A stretch of 64,000 bases of DNA from Ornithodoros turicata (lineage: Eukaryota; Arthropoda; Arachnida; Ixodida; Argasidae): positions 21,064,550-21,128,549 of the forward strand of contig NC_088201.1 of the NCBI RefSeq assembly GCF_037126465.1, read 5' to 3'. Of the stretch, positions 26,001 to 36,309 are shown in pieces. A program made the translations under genes and the position numbers. Each line of letters starts with the position of its first letter. Position 1 is the first letter of the stretch. The notes below the pieces were generated by a model. The model was not told where the DNA came from. It made no database searches and worked only from the letters and a program-made list of their open reading frames with translations.

Positions 26001-29000
26001 TCAAACATGACCTCTGGACGAGACAGGTTGTGGGGGAATGCTAGACTATAAACTTTTTCTGTTCTTTGTGCTGATGTTTTCTAACCAATACTTAAACAGA
26101 GAAACAAACATACCTAATTGATGTGCAGGCGCCAATAAAATTATACACACATTCATAAGATATTGGGCTTTAATGCTTGAATGGATGAGAGACTTACGAC
26201 CATGTGTATAAGGGGATGTGTTGCCATATTGGATAGGGCCTAGTCATATTTGTTTCTTACAAGACAAGCTCACCTACTTTGTCCATTATTCTAGTTGAAC
26301 TAAAACCTTAGGGGATCCTTTCATGGTATCAAGAGGTTGACCTACTTTTCAATAAAAATGGCAGCCAAATATTGCCGAATGTTCATTTTTGCATAGCATG
26401 CTGGTATATGGTGTGTCCTGCTTCTAAATACATGTATATATTTTAATATATCCCATGTATTTTCTAGGAAGTTTATAGATTTAAAGTTTCGTGGTGGGAT
26501 CTTCGCATCTGACAGCCAGGTATGTGTAAACGAGTGTATTGCTAGCAATAACCATACTTGATGCTTGTTTCTTATGGTTCCTTCGTAGAGAACTTGTGAA
26601 ATAATTTATTTCTGTAGAGAACAACAGTTGTGTTCAATACAGGATAAGATACTTTTGTGCATCTGCTCTTCATGTGTGGCCCATGTATGGGGTGAATGTC
26701 TTAAAGACTTATGCTTATGAAATACCTCAAACTTCATCATTCTTACACTTACAAGTACACATTTGCAGTTACTTGCATGGTATTGTAAGTATTTCTGGAG
26801 GGTAGTGACGCGAGTTCTCTAATGCTTGACTTATAAATTCACTGATGTCTTCTTTTTCTCTTTGAAGTTGGTAGTTGAGTTGCTTATTTTCACCTCAGTT
26901 TGAAATCATGGGCACCAAAAAGCGTAAACCTGATGAGGCAGTTAGATAGCTGCTTATACATTGATAACGTAAATTGCTCACACAGTTTCTAATAAAATAA
27001 CAGGCTTGTCACAATATTTGTAACTTTCGAATATTTTATTGAACAGTTAGGTATTTTTTTTAGTAATCGACTATTCAATTTGTGATGTGTGAAATGTTTA
27101 AAGTATTTGACATATTCAAATATAGTTCCTGACAAAGGTCATTTTCACTATGGCTACTTTCATTTGTGTGCCTCCCTCATTGACGGTGTTCTTCGTTCTC
27201 GGTATTTGCACAAACCTAAAAAACAACCAACAACTGCAGAAAAAATTGTAATTATAATTACAGCAAGTGTGGGTACATAACAATGTAATGCACCGCCATA
27301 TGACACTTTTGAATCACACGAAGGGTGTTTACCCGACCATCTAGCCTGAAAGTTTTGGTAGGTAACTTCTCACATACCTACTGCTCATACTTTACAATTT
27401 ATGACCATCCAAAAATAAAGCTACAAGGAGAAGACATTTGAAGTTTTATGAAATCAGATTCTTTATCAAGCAGAGAAGTTGATACCGCAATTTGATGTTG
27501 TCCGATCCACTAACAGTGCAATCATGCACCTCTCTGACATCTCTCTGACACCTTTCTGGCATCTTCTATGATAGCACTCTACAAGCTGGCTTTACTTCTT
27601 GCTTTACTCATGAGTGCTTGGTCGTTTTTTGCCTTTTACGTTGTTCTTGAAAAATGATAAATTTAGACTGCATGTAAACTGAAATGTTGTAAGCAGTGAG
27701 CTATGTTTTTGCAAGGTTACAAATCAGTACATCTGTAATGTTGTAACCAGCAAAAAATTTGGTGCAATGTGGCTAGGCATGCACCTTGTCGATCACGTTT
27801 ATCTATACCTTGGCTCACTGTAAAATTTCACTACTTTGCTGTTGTATTTGCTTCTGTTTCCTTGCTTCTCTCTCTCTCTTGTCTATTGATCTTTGTCTCC
27901 TTGTAGCTGTTTTGTAAAGGTATCAATGACAAATATTCTCTTGATCGCATTGTTTCTTTTGTCTGTAATGGCTCATCTTCTTTTATCCTGCTGCAGCGTC
28001 TCTCCACTATAAAGGACGAATGCTTTAAAGATGCTGTTGATGCTCTGCAACATATTAGGTAAGGGCAGGTGGCATAATCATGGTTCATGGGCTTCTGTGC
28101 ACACAGTTGATGCGGCTTTCTAAAACTGGTGACAATGCAAGCTTGACTAAGCTTCAACATTTCTCAAAGGATCTTTCTTGTGGTGCTCATTCAGTCTAAC
28201 TGAGATAGTAATAAACAAACATACAATATTTCTTGTATTCCCTAAAGCGTTCAATTCTGCTAGCTACACATGTCCTTTTTATAAGTTGTCTTGTACCATG
28301 GATACAATCCCTGTGCAGTCACGTACAGGCTATTGTCATTAATATATTCTGGTTGTGATTTTCTGGAGTTATTCACGGCTCAGCCTATATTCTTCACATT
28401 TGTCATATTGGGAATTCTATGTCGACGTCTTCGCTTTGCACAATCTTTTGTTCTGTTTTTTCCTATAACCGACCTGTGCTCACACCAAAATAACCTCGCT
28501 CTTCATCAATGGAGAGTGAACCATTCATTGTGTTGATGTTGTATATGTGAATGGATTAGAGTAAGAAAATTTTTAGCAAGGGTTGAGAACGAAACAGACA
28601 AGCACAAGCCCTCACTAGACAGAACGGAACTATTGTTGTTGATGTTCTCAATGCTACATACAGAATGATTTCCTCTTCTCAGTCCACCATCACACCTACT
28701 GGGAAATGAAACAGTTACCCAGCACGCTTTCCCCAGTACATGTGATCTTCATTTGGTAGTGAAGGTTAGGCAGGCAGCTCAAGGGACAACTCAATCCATC
28801 GAATGACCCAGAGCAGGCACTGCCGGAGTGGCCCGTGCACCGTTCATTTATTGACGTCCAAATCCATAAGCACGGTGATTGTGGAAATGGTGCTGACCAC
28901 TGCAGGTGGTCTCCAAGATCCGTCTGAGTCCGACGCTTGATGGGCTGAGAGGTATCGCCCAAAGAGCAGGGAGGCGACGGTCTAGTCTCTCGCTCGATGT

Positions 29001-31173
29001 ATGCGGGCTTGACGTGGTCCAGCGAGACGAGGTGCTTGCGGCCAGCGACATCGAGGGCGATGGTCTTGTCAGTCCGAGAAAATATTTTGTACGGACCGTC
29101 GTAGTGAGGGTCCAAGGGCAGATCAGTGGTCCGTGCATTGTGCATTTATTCGCACCGAAATCCATAATCGCGGTGATGATTGCAGCAACGGAGCTGACCG
29201 CTACAGTAGCTTCGTTGGCTCAGCTAAATTTTTTGTCGGATAGTGACGAAGATTCCAAACTTATACATATGCTTCCTGTCCTGTGGATAAACATTATTCT
29301 TATTCATCCTAGCTTCTTTCACTCACTATTTCTGAATTCTGTCACATCACTTTCTGGCATTCTCAACGGCTACTGACTCATACCCTACCCACTAAGTAAT
29401 TGCTCTCTCTCTCTCTCTCGCACGTTCTAATTCTTTTGAGCGAGAAGCTGCCAATTGCACATCTGACGCAATTGCGCATGTGTTAATGCAATGCCTGAAC
29501 AATCTTAAGCCAACTTTTCTCCATCATCTGTGATGCTATGCACTACCTTACTACAGTCAAACTCCTTTATAGCGAACACCTTTTTAACGAAAATACCACT
29601 ACAGCGAATTTTTTTACACTCCCGTTGGACCCTATAGGTCCAATAATAGACATCCTTTTTAACGAAAATACCTTTACTGCGAATTTTTTTCGCTGTCCCC
29701 TGAGTTTCGTTGTAAAGGAGTTTGACTGTATTTGCTAATACATCCAAGGCTGTAACATGCGCAGTGGCATCACTAGGGTACGCATCACCCGGTGTGGGAG
29801 CTCTTTGCGTCACCCCCGTCTCCCCTACAATGGATCCCTTTCCATAGCGGACGGCACGCGATACATAACAATACCGGGCAGAAAAAAAAGCACGTGCTCG
29901 CAGAGGGCTCCTCATGCCGTCACAGAGAAAGAGAAGTACATACTGGTGCGGCGCCCCCTTCCGTCATGTCACGAGGTACGAACTGTGCCCCCCTAGTGAC
30001 ACCACTGAATATGCATCCAGTTACTGGGACCCTCATCACACTATTTAGCTAACCCTTTTGAGGTACGGGATAACGCTGTTCATCTCTTTATTAACACACA
30101 CTGCTTCTCCTGTTGAAGTACTTCTCTGAAGCGTTCTGTCAATTTGCGTAATATAAGGCTTCATAGAAAATCTCTCTCTTAGTCTCTTTCATAGTCAAGT
30201 TCTTCCATAACCACTCCATTCAACCACCATTTCTTACTTCATCCATCTATTTATATGTATCTTCAACAGGACTGCTGTTTCAGAATCTGCATTTTCTCCA
30301 TCACACTACTCAGAAAGATCCAATCTCTGGCCACCATAGATGATTATAAGATACTTTAGTTGTAGCTCTTGCACTGTATGGATGCTTAGCCAGTAGTGTG
30401 CGCGATGATCTTGTGCCTCAATGTGCAGTTTGGATGCATTTTGTTTTCATTCCTCATGTAGCTCCCCAGAGGGGCATTTCTGGTGTCTTTCAGAAACAAA
30501 CCAAATGCAAAAACTCTGTTTATTTCAGCACTGCATTCACAGCATTTGATAAGCTCCTTGCAATTCGTCAGGCGTTTGAAGAAATAAATAAGGTAATAGC
30601 TTATGCGGTAATTAATAGTTATGCATAAGTAGTGATGGTAGTGGGGATATCTAAGATATGTACAGAAAAACACTTTTACCGCCAGGGGAAAACTGACTTG
30701 ATGTAATCTGAAATTGCATTTACATCTTTTGATTAAAATAAGTAATAAATTGCATAGGGGCATGAGTTGGGAAGAAAATTCAAGACTCTATTTTGCAACG
30801 TCAAAGTAGTGCCCTCAATACTGTTAAGAAATGTAAATATTATTCAAATTTCCACAATTTTCATCACTATTTTGGGCCATTGCAGGAAGTCCGACAAGGT
30901 ATGGGAGATTTCCTTTGGAACATGGATGACCTGTTTCCGGTCTTCCAGTATGTTGTTGTCCGTGCTCGCATTCGGAACTTGGGATCAGAGATAAATTTTA
31001 TTGATGATCTAATGGAGCACCATTTTCAAAATGGAGAGCTAGGCATCATGTTTACTACAGTAAAGGTACGAGAGTCAGATAATCGACTATTTCCAATCTT
31101 ACAGAATTTTTTTTTTTTTTTTCAGGCATGCCACTTCCAAATCCAGACAGAAAAGCTCGTACAGTCACTGTGA
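8065..31173 (+). CDS. ALS2: Alsin (ALS2) orthologue, complete, 28 exons
   Basis: Rab5 exchange factor (VPS9) with a DH/PH module linked to Rac; endosomal. Exons: 8065-8078, 8521-10170, 11370-11550, 11666-11775, 11907-11937, 12092-12263, 12675-12930, 14721-14883, 15002-15130, 16001-16129, 16199-16260, 16557-16623, 17367-17596, 18106-18264, 18496-18659, 18716-18825, 18958-19035, 21424-21575, 22858-23022, 23148-23327, 23783-23878, 24000-24095, 24187-24363, 26468-26519, 27997-28058, 30529-30592, 30886-31065, 31126-31173. All introns are GT-AG and phases agree, giving 4977 nt (1658 aa) against about 1657 in human as I recall it. Order: RCC1-like, Ser/Thr-rich linker, RCC1-like, DH, PH, MORN, VPS9. 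Exon 1 (MEMT plus a split Asp) is inferred: the 8521 acceptor needs a phase-2 donor, and GA|GTGAGT at 8079 supplies it. An upstream ATG (8040) is out of frame and would be a short uORF. Exons 2-28 are secure; the 31-nt exon 5 has a weak acceptor. Confidence 0.93.
8391..8472. repeat. 82-bp MITE, CAGGGTGTGTGCAGATAA ends (copy 1)
   Basis: Inverted ends CAGGGTGTGTGCAGATAA / TTATCTGCACACACCCTG, with inner GTATAC pairs, are flanked by TA on each side, as for Tc1/mariner-derived MITEs. It lies 48 bp before the exon-2 acceptor of alsin. An open frame that appears to extend the exon upstream (from 8399) runs through this element and is spurious. A second copy is at 16302-16371. Confidence 0.85.
8521..12160 (+). 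other. ALS2: Alsin RCC1-like region (exons 2-6)
   Basis: A first RCC1-like block (residues about 20-222) carries [30 protein letters not shown] and [12 protein letters not shown] turns, each followed by a G.hh.hALT strand. A Ser/Thr/Glu-rich, low-complexity linker (about 222-535) interrupts the propeller, as in vertebrate alsin. A second block from residue about 535 ([32 protein letters not shown]) continues through exon 5, a 31-nt microexon, to about residue 660. Together they would form one split seven-bladed propeller, by analogy with RCC1. Confidence 0.9.
11785..11906. other. Alsin intron 4 with weak acceptor
   Basis: Reading through exon 4 meets TGA at once, so an intron is required (donor GA|GTGAGT at 11776). 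The only frame-compatible junction is ACAGAG|GAAG at 11907, which has a poor pyrimidine tract. It yields a 31-nt exon encoding [10 protein letters not shown]. Confidence 0.55.
13754..14089. repeat. Intronic TIR element, AAAGGGGTT-ended (copy 1)
   Basis: It begins CTAAAGGGGTT and ends GTTGCAACCTCT. The interior shares long phrases (TTGGCAG..GTAAGCACGTGAC, AGGTTCACATCGAT, TTATC.GGATAACTTG.GA) with 61899-62304 in the LRP intron, so both are copies of one family. Confidence 0.65.
15341..15864. repeat. Fold-back element in alsin intron 9
   Basis: Ends CAGGGTGGTCCACCAACC / GGTTGGTGGACCACCCTG (right end with one mismatch) extend into long inverted arms: a left-arm stretch at about 15350-15510 recurs inverted at about 15680-15850. 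The single-stranded middle is about 170 bp. TA precedes the left end. No coding capacity. Confidence 0.8.
16302..16371. repeat. 70-bp MITE (copy 2 of the 8391 family)
   Basis: CAGGGTGTGTACAGATAA at the left and TTGTCTGCATGCACCCTG at the right, with TA on both sides. It lies in the alsin intron just after the exon ending at 16260. Confidence 0.8.
18437..18476. repeat. CTG/TTG trinucleotide repeat
   Basis: About eight CTG units followed by about four TTG units, just before alsin exon 15 (acceptor at 18495). It lies in the intron and is not coding. Confidence 0.9.
19447..20490. repeat. Long fold-back element F1 (copy 1), interrupted
   Basis: Left end ACGGGGTTTTTT, then CCTTTGCAGAATTTTTATAA; right end TTCTGTAAAGG, then an A run and CACCCTGT. 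Between them long arms recur inverted: GCCAGGCAGACATC.TC at the left against GA.GATGTCCGCCTGGCC at the right, and TGCAAATGAGCCGAAACCG against CGG.TTTGGCTCATTTGCA. A hairpin insertion (20102-20350) splits the right arm. Further full or partial copies lie at 21654-22465, 23358-23538, 38975-39283 and 59640-59790. Confidence 0.8.
20102..20350 (-). repeat. Hairpin insertion with 13-bp direct repeats (family H2)
   Basis: Identical TTAACGAATTTTA repeats (20102-20114 and 20338-20350) bracket a one-sided left tail and a hairpin. The arms are about 73 bp (20174-20248 and 20266-20337) with one mismatch around a 17-nt loop. It is nested in fold-back element F1: removing it with one repeat restores the F1 phrase GTTAATTAACGAATTTTAGG as seen at 39130-39147. 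Confidence 0.8.
20570..21013 (+). mobile_element. Penelope-like element, reverse-transcriptase 3' fragment
   Basis: One frame reads [20 protein letters not shown], the characteristic late-RT segment of Penelope-like polymerases, then stops after about 40 codons. The next frames give [17 protein letters not shown] and CPFKLSQMM, which fit the region before the GIY-YIG linker; the endonuclease itself is not intact. Plus strand, inside alsin intron 17. At least one stop and one frameshift, so dead. Confidence 0.7.
21654..22465. repeat. Fold-back element F1 (copy 2)
   Basis: CAGGGCAGTTTTTTT at the left and AAAAAAATGCCCTG at the right, each next to TA. The same internal phrases as copy 1 occur in both arms (GCTACGAGAGCAGCATAGATG; GCAAATGAGCCGAATCCG; GACGTCTGCCTGGCCATATA). 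About 812 bp, uninterrupted, in alsin intron 18. Confidence 0.85.
23358..23538. repeat. Fold-back element F1, right-arm fragment
   Basis: Only the right arm remains: TCTTAGGTAATCAATCATG, GAGAGGATGTCCGCCTGACC, TTCTGTAAAGG and the end ATGCCCAGTA. It lies in alsin intron 20, just after exon 20. Confidence 0.75.
24691..25822. mobile_element. TIR element with AGGGTCTGAGGTTT ends (family T1, copy 1)
   Basis: The left end AGGGTCTGAGGTTTACGGG matches the inverse of the right end (CCCGAAAACCCCAGACCCT). Next to each end are CCGAATT- and AAAATCGGG-like sub-terminal motifs. The interior includes a long G run (24829-24853) and TTACCGTTTC-like degenerate repeats (25314-25400). No transposase seen. A shorter relative is at 58681-59026. 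Confidence 0.75.
25823..28690. other. Alsin introns 23-25, mostly unique
   Basis: Apart from exons 24 and 25, this AT-rich stretch shows no recognisable element or RNA gene. Confidence 0.45.
28700..29170 (-). mobile_element. Gypsy/Ty3-type retrotransposon fragment (integrase C-terminus)
   Basis: The minus frame reads [20 protein letters not shown] followed by a segment ending [12 protein letters not shown] (about 29125-28985). This is the chromodomain-like GPY/F tail of Ty3/Gypsy integrases, followed by a Pro/Ser-rich end. On both sides lie related phrases (TTATGGATTTCGGTGCGAATAAATG at about 29140-29165 and TTATGGATTTGGACGTCAATAAATG at about 28845-28870), suggesting LTR or UTR pieces. No reverse transcriptase, RNase H or catalytic integrase core remains. 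In alsin intron 25. Confidence 0.65.
29554..29728. repeat. pogo/Tigger-like MITE (175 bp)
   Basis: Ends CAGTCAAACTCCTTTATAGC / GTAAAGGAGTTTGACTG flanked by TA on both sides, with repeated inner CTTTTTAACGAAAATACC units. No coding capacity. A related element is at 53706-53881. Confidence 0.8.
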
Positions 31174-31560
31174 TAAAGTGTGTGTTAATGTATAGTGCTC
31201 ATCCATGTATTTATAGCTCTGCTGATAGGCTAGTGTCATATTCAAGAAATTTGTTATTTTTGTGCTGTGTATATTTGACACACATGTGATCACGAAGGGG
31301 CCTTTCAAATTATATACAATATATAGTTTCATATATTATGGCTTTTATACAACAATTGCACGTAAGAGATTGCTTGAGGTGTAGTCTAACAGATTTTATG
31401 ATTTAGTATATTTTTCTAGTATTTTTCCCAGTAAGCATCTATTAAGTGTGCAGGAGTTATGAGCATTTGGTGTACCTGCAGATAAATCAAGCATGATAGA
31501 CCTATACATTTGTTTGGCTCGTAAAAGTGCAGCTTACTTTTAAAAATAAACTGCATTTAC
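31174..31560 (+). other. Alsin 3' UTR with candidate poly-A signal
   Basis: The first good AATAAA after the alsin stop is at 31545-31550. No coding frame follows. The true cleavage site is unknown. Confidence 0.5.
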
Positions 31561-33199
31561 ACTGCAACGTTAACACTTCTAGTCAGTGCTCTATATTCCA
31601 TCATGCAAACGCAAAAACTACGCAGCAGTGTTTTGAACTGATGATTCAACAAGCCTCCCTGCAAAGCTCAAGGCTCCTTCCTCACCAAACGGACTGACAG
31701 CATTGCTTGAACAAGTGTTTCTGGCAAGGATAGATTATTTATCTCATTAGGTTCATGGGACTGTAAGCTTGATAATGAGAAGCAAATGCAATCTTAAATT
31801 CTGTGTCAGTGTAAATGCAAAATTTGTGAAATTTTTCTAAATTATCATTAGTTCACCTCCTATTAAGAATCTGAAAATCCCTAAAAATTTTGCAGTTTAT
31901 GGCTAGAAAGTAAGGATGGAAGAAATGTTGCACTTACTGCATTTTGTAAGGCTTGCACTACACAGGAATTTGTGTGCCCCGCATGGACACACATCCTTGC
32001 AGAAATATCTTGCAAACATGCATTTGGTGTAGCCCTCTATAAGCAAAAGACCACCACAAAGGCCTGTGATGGTTGATCAATGCTTTTGTTACCTTTGTCA
32101 TGGAATGACCTGCAAGTTTTGTTCTGATCTGTACTGTGACATTAGAGAAGCCATAATAGGTTGCATTGTCACAATCATTTTGTTTGTTGTATGTTGGAGT
32201 GCCCTTGAAATCATAGAAATGCCTTTTGAAAATTTGTCTAATTTTTGCATATTGTGATGGAAATTTCTCATTACCATTGCATTGTAATGAGATGTTTCTG
32301 ACTGAACCAATTCCATTGCTTAAAAGTAGCAAGCTAACGTAAGTTGTCCCACAAAACTTGAGCCACGCTTTGAAAAAATAGAACTGGTATATTATACAAG
32401 GCTGAAAGCAACAGGACTTGGTTATCAGTCATCTTGGTAGGAATGTAAGAGTTTTTTTTCTTTTTTGTATCTTTCGTATTAGCTAATTAACTTAGAAAAA
32501 TTAACCAACACTCTAAATGTCGATTTAAAAGCCCAAGTTGCAACTGAAAAGTTGTACATCTCCTTCAAAAATGTCTAATTTATGTGTTTCCAACGTACTA
32601 CTAGTTGTGCAGTTCCTTTTCCCACATTCAAAAGAAAGCCCACAAAATATTAAAAAGGTCCTCTACTTCATTCTACTTCTGTAGGTAAGCCAGGGTAGGG
32701 GTGGGCTTCATTCATGATACTCCAGAATAATTAACTTTCATTTTGTACACTGTCAGCAATGACTAATGTTGTTGTTCTCGCACTTTTTTTTTAATTATGC
32801 CTAACAGTTCGCGGTCAATCATGTTGTAGCCAACTGTATCATAAGCAAGGACATGTTCAGTGCGAAAATTGAAGTAACTGTATAGCACGAGGCAGAGAAT
32901 TGACCAAAACACACAGGACAAGGCAGTCCAGTTTCAGGAAGTTCTCTGTTAGGGACAATACAAATTACATGAGAGTAATATGTGAATGTGAGGCCCACAA
33001 ATGAGTGTATTATTAAAATTTAGTAAAGCTAAAAACTGGACAAACCAGACTAAGGATGATGCACTTGGTAGGACAGCTGTGCTGTTATTTTAACAAATTT
33101 AATTGTTATAAATTCATTTCGAAGATGCGCCTTGGCATTTGCCAATAGGATGACTCATTTTATGCATCATGCAACTTGTCTTCTGTCCAGCATCAGCAG
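31561..33199. other. Intergenic, AT-rich, nothing recognised
   Basis: No exon, RNA gene or repeat structure stands out. The short open frames near 31958-32332 lack any recognisable domain. Confidence 0.4.
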
Positions 33200-33353
33200 T
33201 TCCCAATTTTATTTGAACTTTCCGCACCGGTAGCACAACACAATAACGTCTACTTTCTAAGTTGCTGTTTTTTATTGTGTTGTGCTGCCGGTGCGGAAAG
33301 GTCAAATAAAATGACAAACCCCGGTACTTGGAATATCTTCGGTTCCCAATTTA
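33200..33353 (+). repeat. Hairpin insertion with direct repeats (family H1, second copy)
   Basis: Arms at about 33208-33246 and 33272-33311 pair with two mismatches around a 25-nt loop. The tail reads ATGACAAACCCCGGTACTTG then GAATATCTTCGG. Flanks are GTTCCCAATTT at 33199-33209 and 33342-33352. Both the tail (ATGAC, CC.GG, TGGAATAT.TT) and the arm core (GCCGGTG) match the copy at 1253-1433. Confidence 0.7.
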
Positions 33354-34419
33354 TTAATACTTCGGCTTTTCTATAGGGACAGTATGTATAGTTGCCCATG
33401 AAGTACATTGCTCAATTCTATGTGAAGGCATGCAAATGTTGGTTTATATTTTTTATTGAACCTGTTAGTATCCATGCATATCTTATTTAAAAGCACTAAA
33501 AACACAAGAGACGTATATGCATGATAAGGATATGCAGTGCTGTATACATATTTTAGGCATAAAGTTAGTGTTTGTTGCCCTACAATGGTGTAGTAGCTAT
33601 ATCTCTTTTATATTACTGAGCAAAAGCAGCTGTTATTACATTATTTATGTATACACAGATTAACGTGATGCAGGAAAAGAACAATAAAAGGGTTTATCCC
33701 AGGCCATGCATAATCTCCATCAATGATCACTTTGTAGCGAAATACGCCAGTGCATAATACATATTCTTGAAGATGGTGTAGTCAGTGTAGAGCTTACAGT
33801 TACTGTGTACATTTTTCTTTGTGTTGCTGTAGCTGGAATTTCCAAGAATGTGAAGGTTGCCTATAACATTTGGACCCACAGTCTAACATAGTGCAATATG
33901 CTGCATATACAGAGCTGCTTGTGAACATGCATTGTGCTTGCTGGTCTCTGCAGTTGTGATTCATTTCAAGAAAAAGCTATTGGGCAAGATGAGCAAGCCA
34001 CCAATGCAAAGCAGTGGGCTAAGTTTTGCACCGCGGTATACAGAGTGTTTCAGTTCAGTAACATGTCAAAACATTTTTATAAAAAAGAGTGCCACCAAAA
34101 AACCACAGTGAACTTTTTCCACGCACTATAAATTTTTTGTCTACTTCTACTTAAAAGAAATTCAATTTTTTAGTTGCATCATTACGATGTTGATGTCTGA
34201 TTATTGATTATAATTACAAAAATGGCATATCGTCCTGAGGCCCTCACGCCATACCATTCAGCCAAAAGAACTGTGTAACAGGGAGTTTTCTTTTAATAGT
34301 TTAATTTTAAAAAGTAATAACCATAATGCCATAGATGCTATAAAATTTAACTTTGTAATTCGAGGTTTTAGGAGAAATGTGAGCTAGCCGGATTGGTGCC
34401 AGTCATTATTTGAAGTCCC

Positions 34420-34462
<43 letters not shown>

Positions 34463-34640
34463 CTTGCAACGGGCACCTGCTGTGAGATACCCAGCTCCAA
34501 ATATGCAAATGAGCAGAAACCGAAACAAGCTTAGCGAGCGCAGGAAGAACAATGCGCGTTCCATGTCACGTGCGCATTCCAAGGCCACGCGCTTCGAAGC
34601 TATGTAGCTGATTGGAGTATGGAGTATGCGATGGAACCTC
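33354..34640. other. Intergenic; poly-T run and fold-back F1 scrap
   Basis: A C8 then T33 run at 34420-34460 is followed by a short F1-like scrap (AAATATGCAAATGAGCAGAA, about 34500). Otherwise no feature recognised. Confidence 0.4.
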
Positions 34641-34659
34641 TCGTATCTCCGTAGTCTAT

Positions 34660-35330
34660 ACTCTACCAGCTCGCCTGGCCAAGTGGCCGCTTTCAGACAT
34701 ACGTCGGCACAGTTCCCTCAGAAGTCTGCCCAGGACGCACATTCCCCCAGGGCGTCAGTCGTGACGTTGCCCACATCTGTGAGGCCGACAACGGCCTTTC
34801 ACCACCACCACCGAGTGGTTAGAGTGCTGGCCACGTCACGTCGAGACTGGGAGGTGCCCGGGGTCGAATCCCGGTGCCGGCAGAGCTGTCTGTGGTTTTT
34901 CCTGGGTTTTCCTCAGACGCTGTCATATGTCGGCACAGTTCCCTTAGTTCATGTCCCCCACAGTTCCCAATGGCGAGCTCTTTCGGCAGTACCACCGCCA
35001 CCATCTCCATACTCTGCTAAACGTACTCCACGAGCATGGGGTAACTTCGCCAACATCCTGTCGATTACCGCAGGGAGAATACCAATGAAGGGATGTTCGC
35101 ATGGTGTCTGTGGTGGTCTTGGACTACCCAAAAAATCCCAGAGCCAGAGGCACTGCATGCACACCCCTCCCTCTCCTGTGCCACCATCACCTCTCCCCTC
35201 ATCCTTCACCCTTCCCTCTTTTCCCTCCCTGGGTGCACCGAGCCGCCACCCCCGAGCAGGTTGAACGCACACCTTCCCCCAAACATTCCCTCAGCTTCCC
35301 TGGCCCGCGAGATTTAACTAGTATGAACCA
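34660..35330 (+). repeat. tRNA-headed SINE with adjoining SINE body pieces
   Basis: A tRNA-like head (34807-34884) has box A (GTGGTTAGAGTGCTGG) and box B (GGGTCGAATCCCGG), whose T-arm can pair as CCGGG/CCCGG. It runs into a SINE body (GAGCTGTCTGTGGTTTTTCC, GTCGGCACAGTTCCC). A related body piece precedes it (34680-34760: GTCGGCACAGTTCCCTCAGA). The long open frame at 34626-35264 is SINE sequence, not a gene. Confidence 0.7.
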
Positions 35331-36309
35331 ACACAGAGCAACAAAAGGCAAGCGAGCTGGTGGTTACGTGAAGCGGGCAACACTAAACAGCTTTAGTATG
35401 GTGGCTAGCCACCATAGCTTTAGCAAACCCTTGATAGCATGGTTTGCGTCGAACTGTATCAACCGGAACCAATCATTGGATAAGATTCTGAGTTACGCAC
35501 GACTGCAATAGACCTGTACGTCATCATGACGTTGGTAGACAGACTGTAACCGAAAGAAATCCGAAGGAGAGGGCTGGGTTCCACGAACGGGCACTTGTTC
35601 GCTGCCTCCCATTGAAAGCAAAGTAGGACCGAAGGTCGCGTCCCTTTCAGGGACCATCGTAATCCCCTCAAGCCCGTGGCTTTCGGGGGTTACGCCCCAT
35701 TTCGTCCAAACGTTTATTTCGTCCAAGTACTCACAGCGTCCAAATATTTAATTCGTCCGAAAAAAATCGGACGTACTGAACACTTGGACGAAATGAACAG
35801 GCGGGGAGAAACTTGACCGTCCGATAGCCCGTTTCGTCCAAATGGGGGAATTCCCAAAGGCTCTGCTCCTTTCGGCAGGCGACTGCCTGGCTGCATTCAT
35901 GAAAGCACTGGCCATTTTGACACTGGGTGAATGGCAGGTGACTGTATTCATGAAAGCAAATGGATTATTGATCAAACGGGGAATCACAGAAAACACAAAC
36001 CCGTTCACAGGACCGCTGACCTACAGTGACCGTCCAGTTAACGATGTGTTGTTTTCTATAACTGTGTTCTCGCTAAGTACCGCGCGTTTCCCAATGTCAG
36101 TGATCTTTCTTGGAAACATCTAGGGATCTGAAAGGAAACTTGGCGGCACTTTGCCTTTACGTAGACTACTTCGAGCGGCAGTGGCTTACCAACGTTCATC
36201 TCTGAAATTAGTTTGCGGATGAGGACGATCTCCGCACAAACAATCACGCCGAAGGGTGGCGTAATTCTGTGCGCATGAAATTCAAGAGACGTTACGGACG
36301 GCATAAGGC

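Larger units (their letters stand above)
22858..31173 (+). other. ALS2: Alsin C-terminal VPS9 region (exons 19-28)
   Basis: Begins with [18 protein letters not shown], passes [19 protein letters not shown] and [12 protein letters not shown], and reaches the VPS9 core [19 protein letters not shown], then [16 protein letters not shown] and [15 protein letters not shown]. The conserved VPS9 acidic pair (DD before LFPVF) is present. The protein ends KLVQSL with TGA at 31171-31173. Vertebrate alsin ends at nearly the same point. Confidence 0.93.

Noticed and set aside
34626..35264. 212-codon plus-strand open frame
   Set aside because: Composed of tRNA-headed SINE sequence and low-complexity Pro/Ser codons; no domain.
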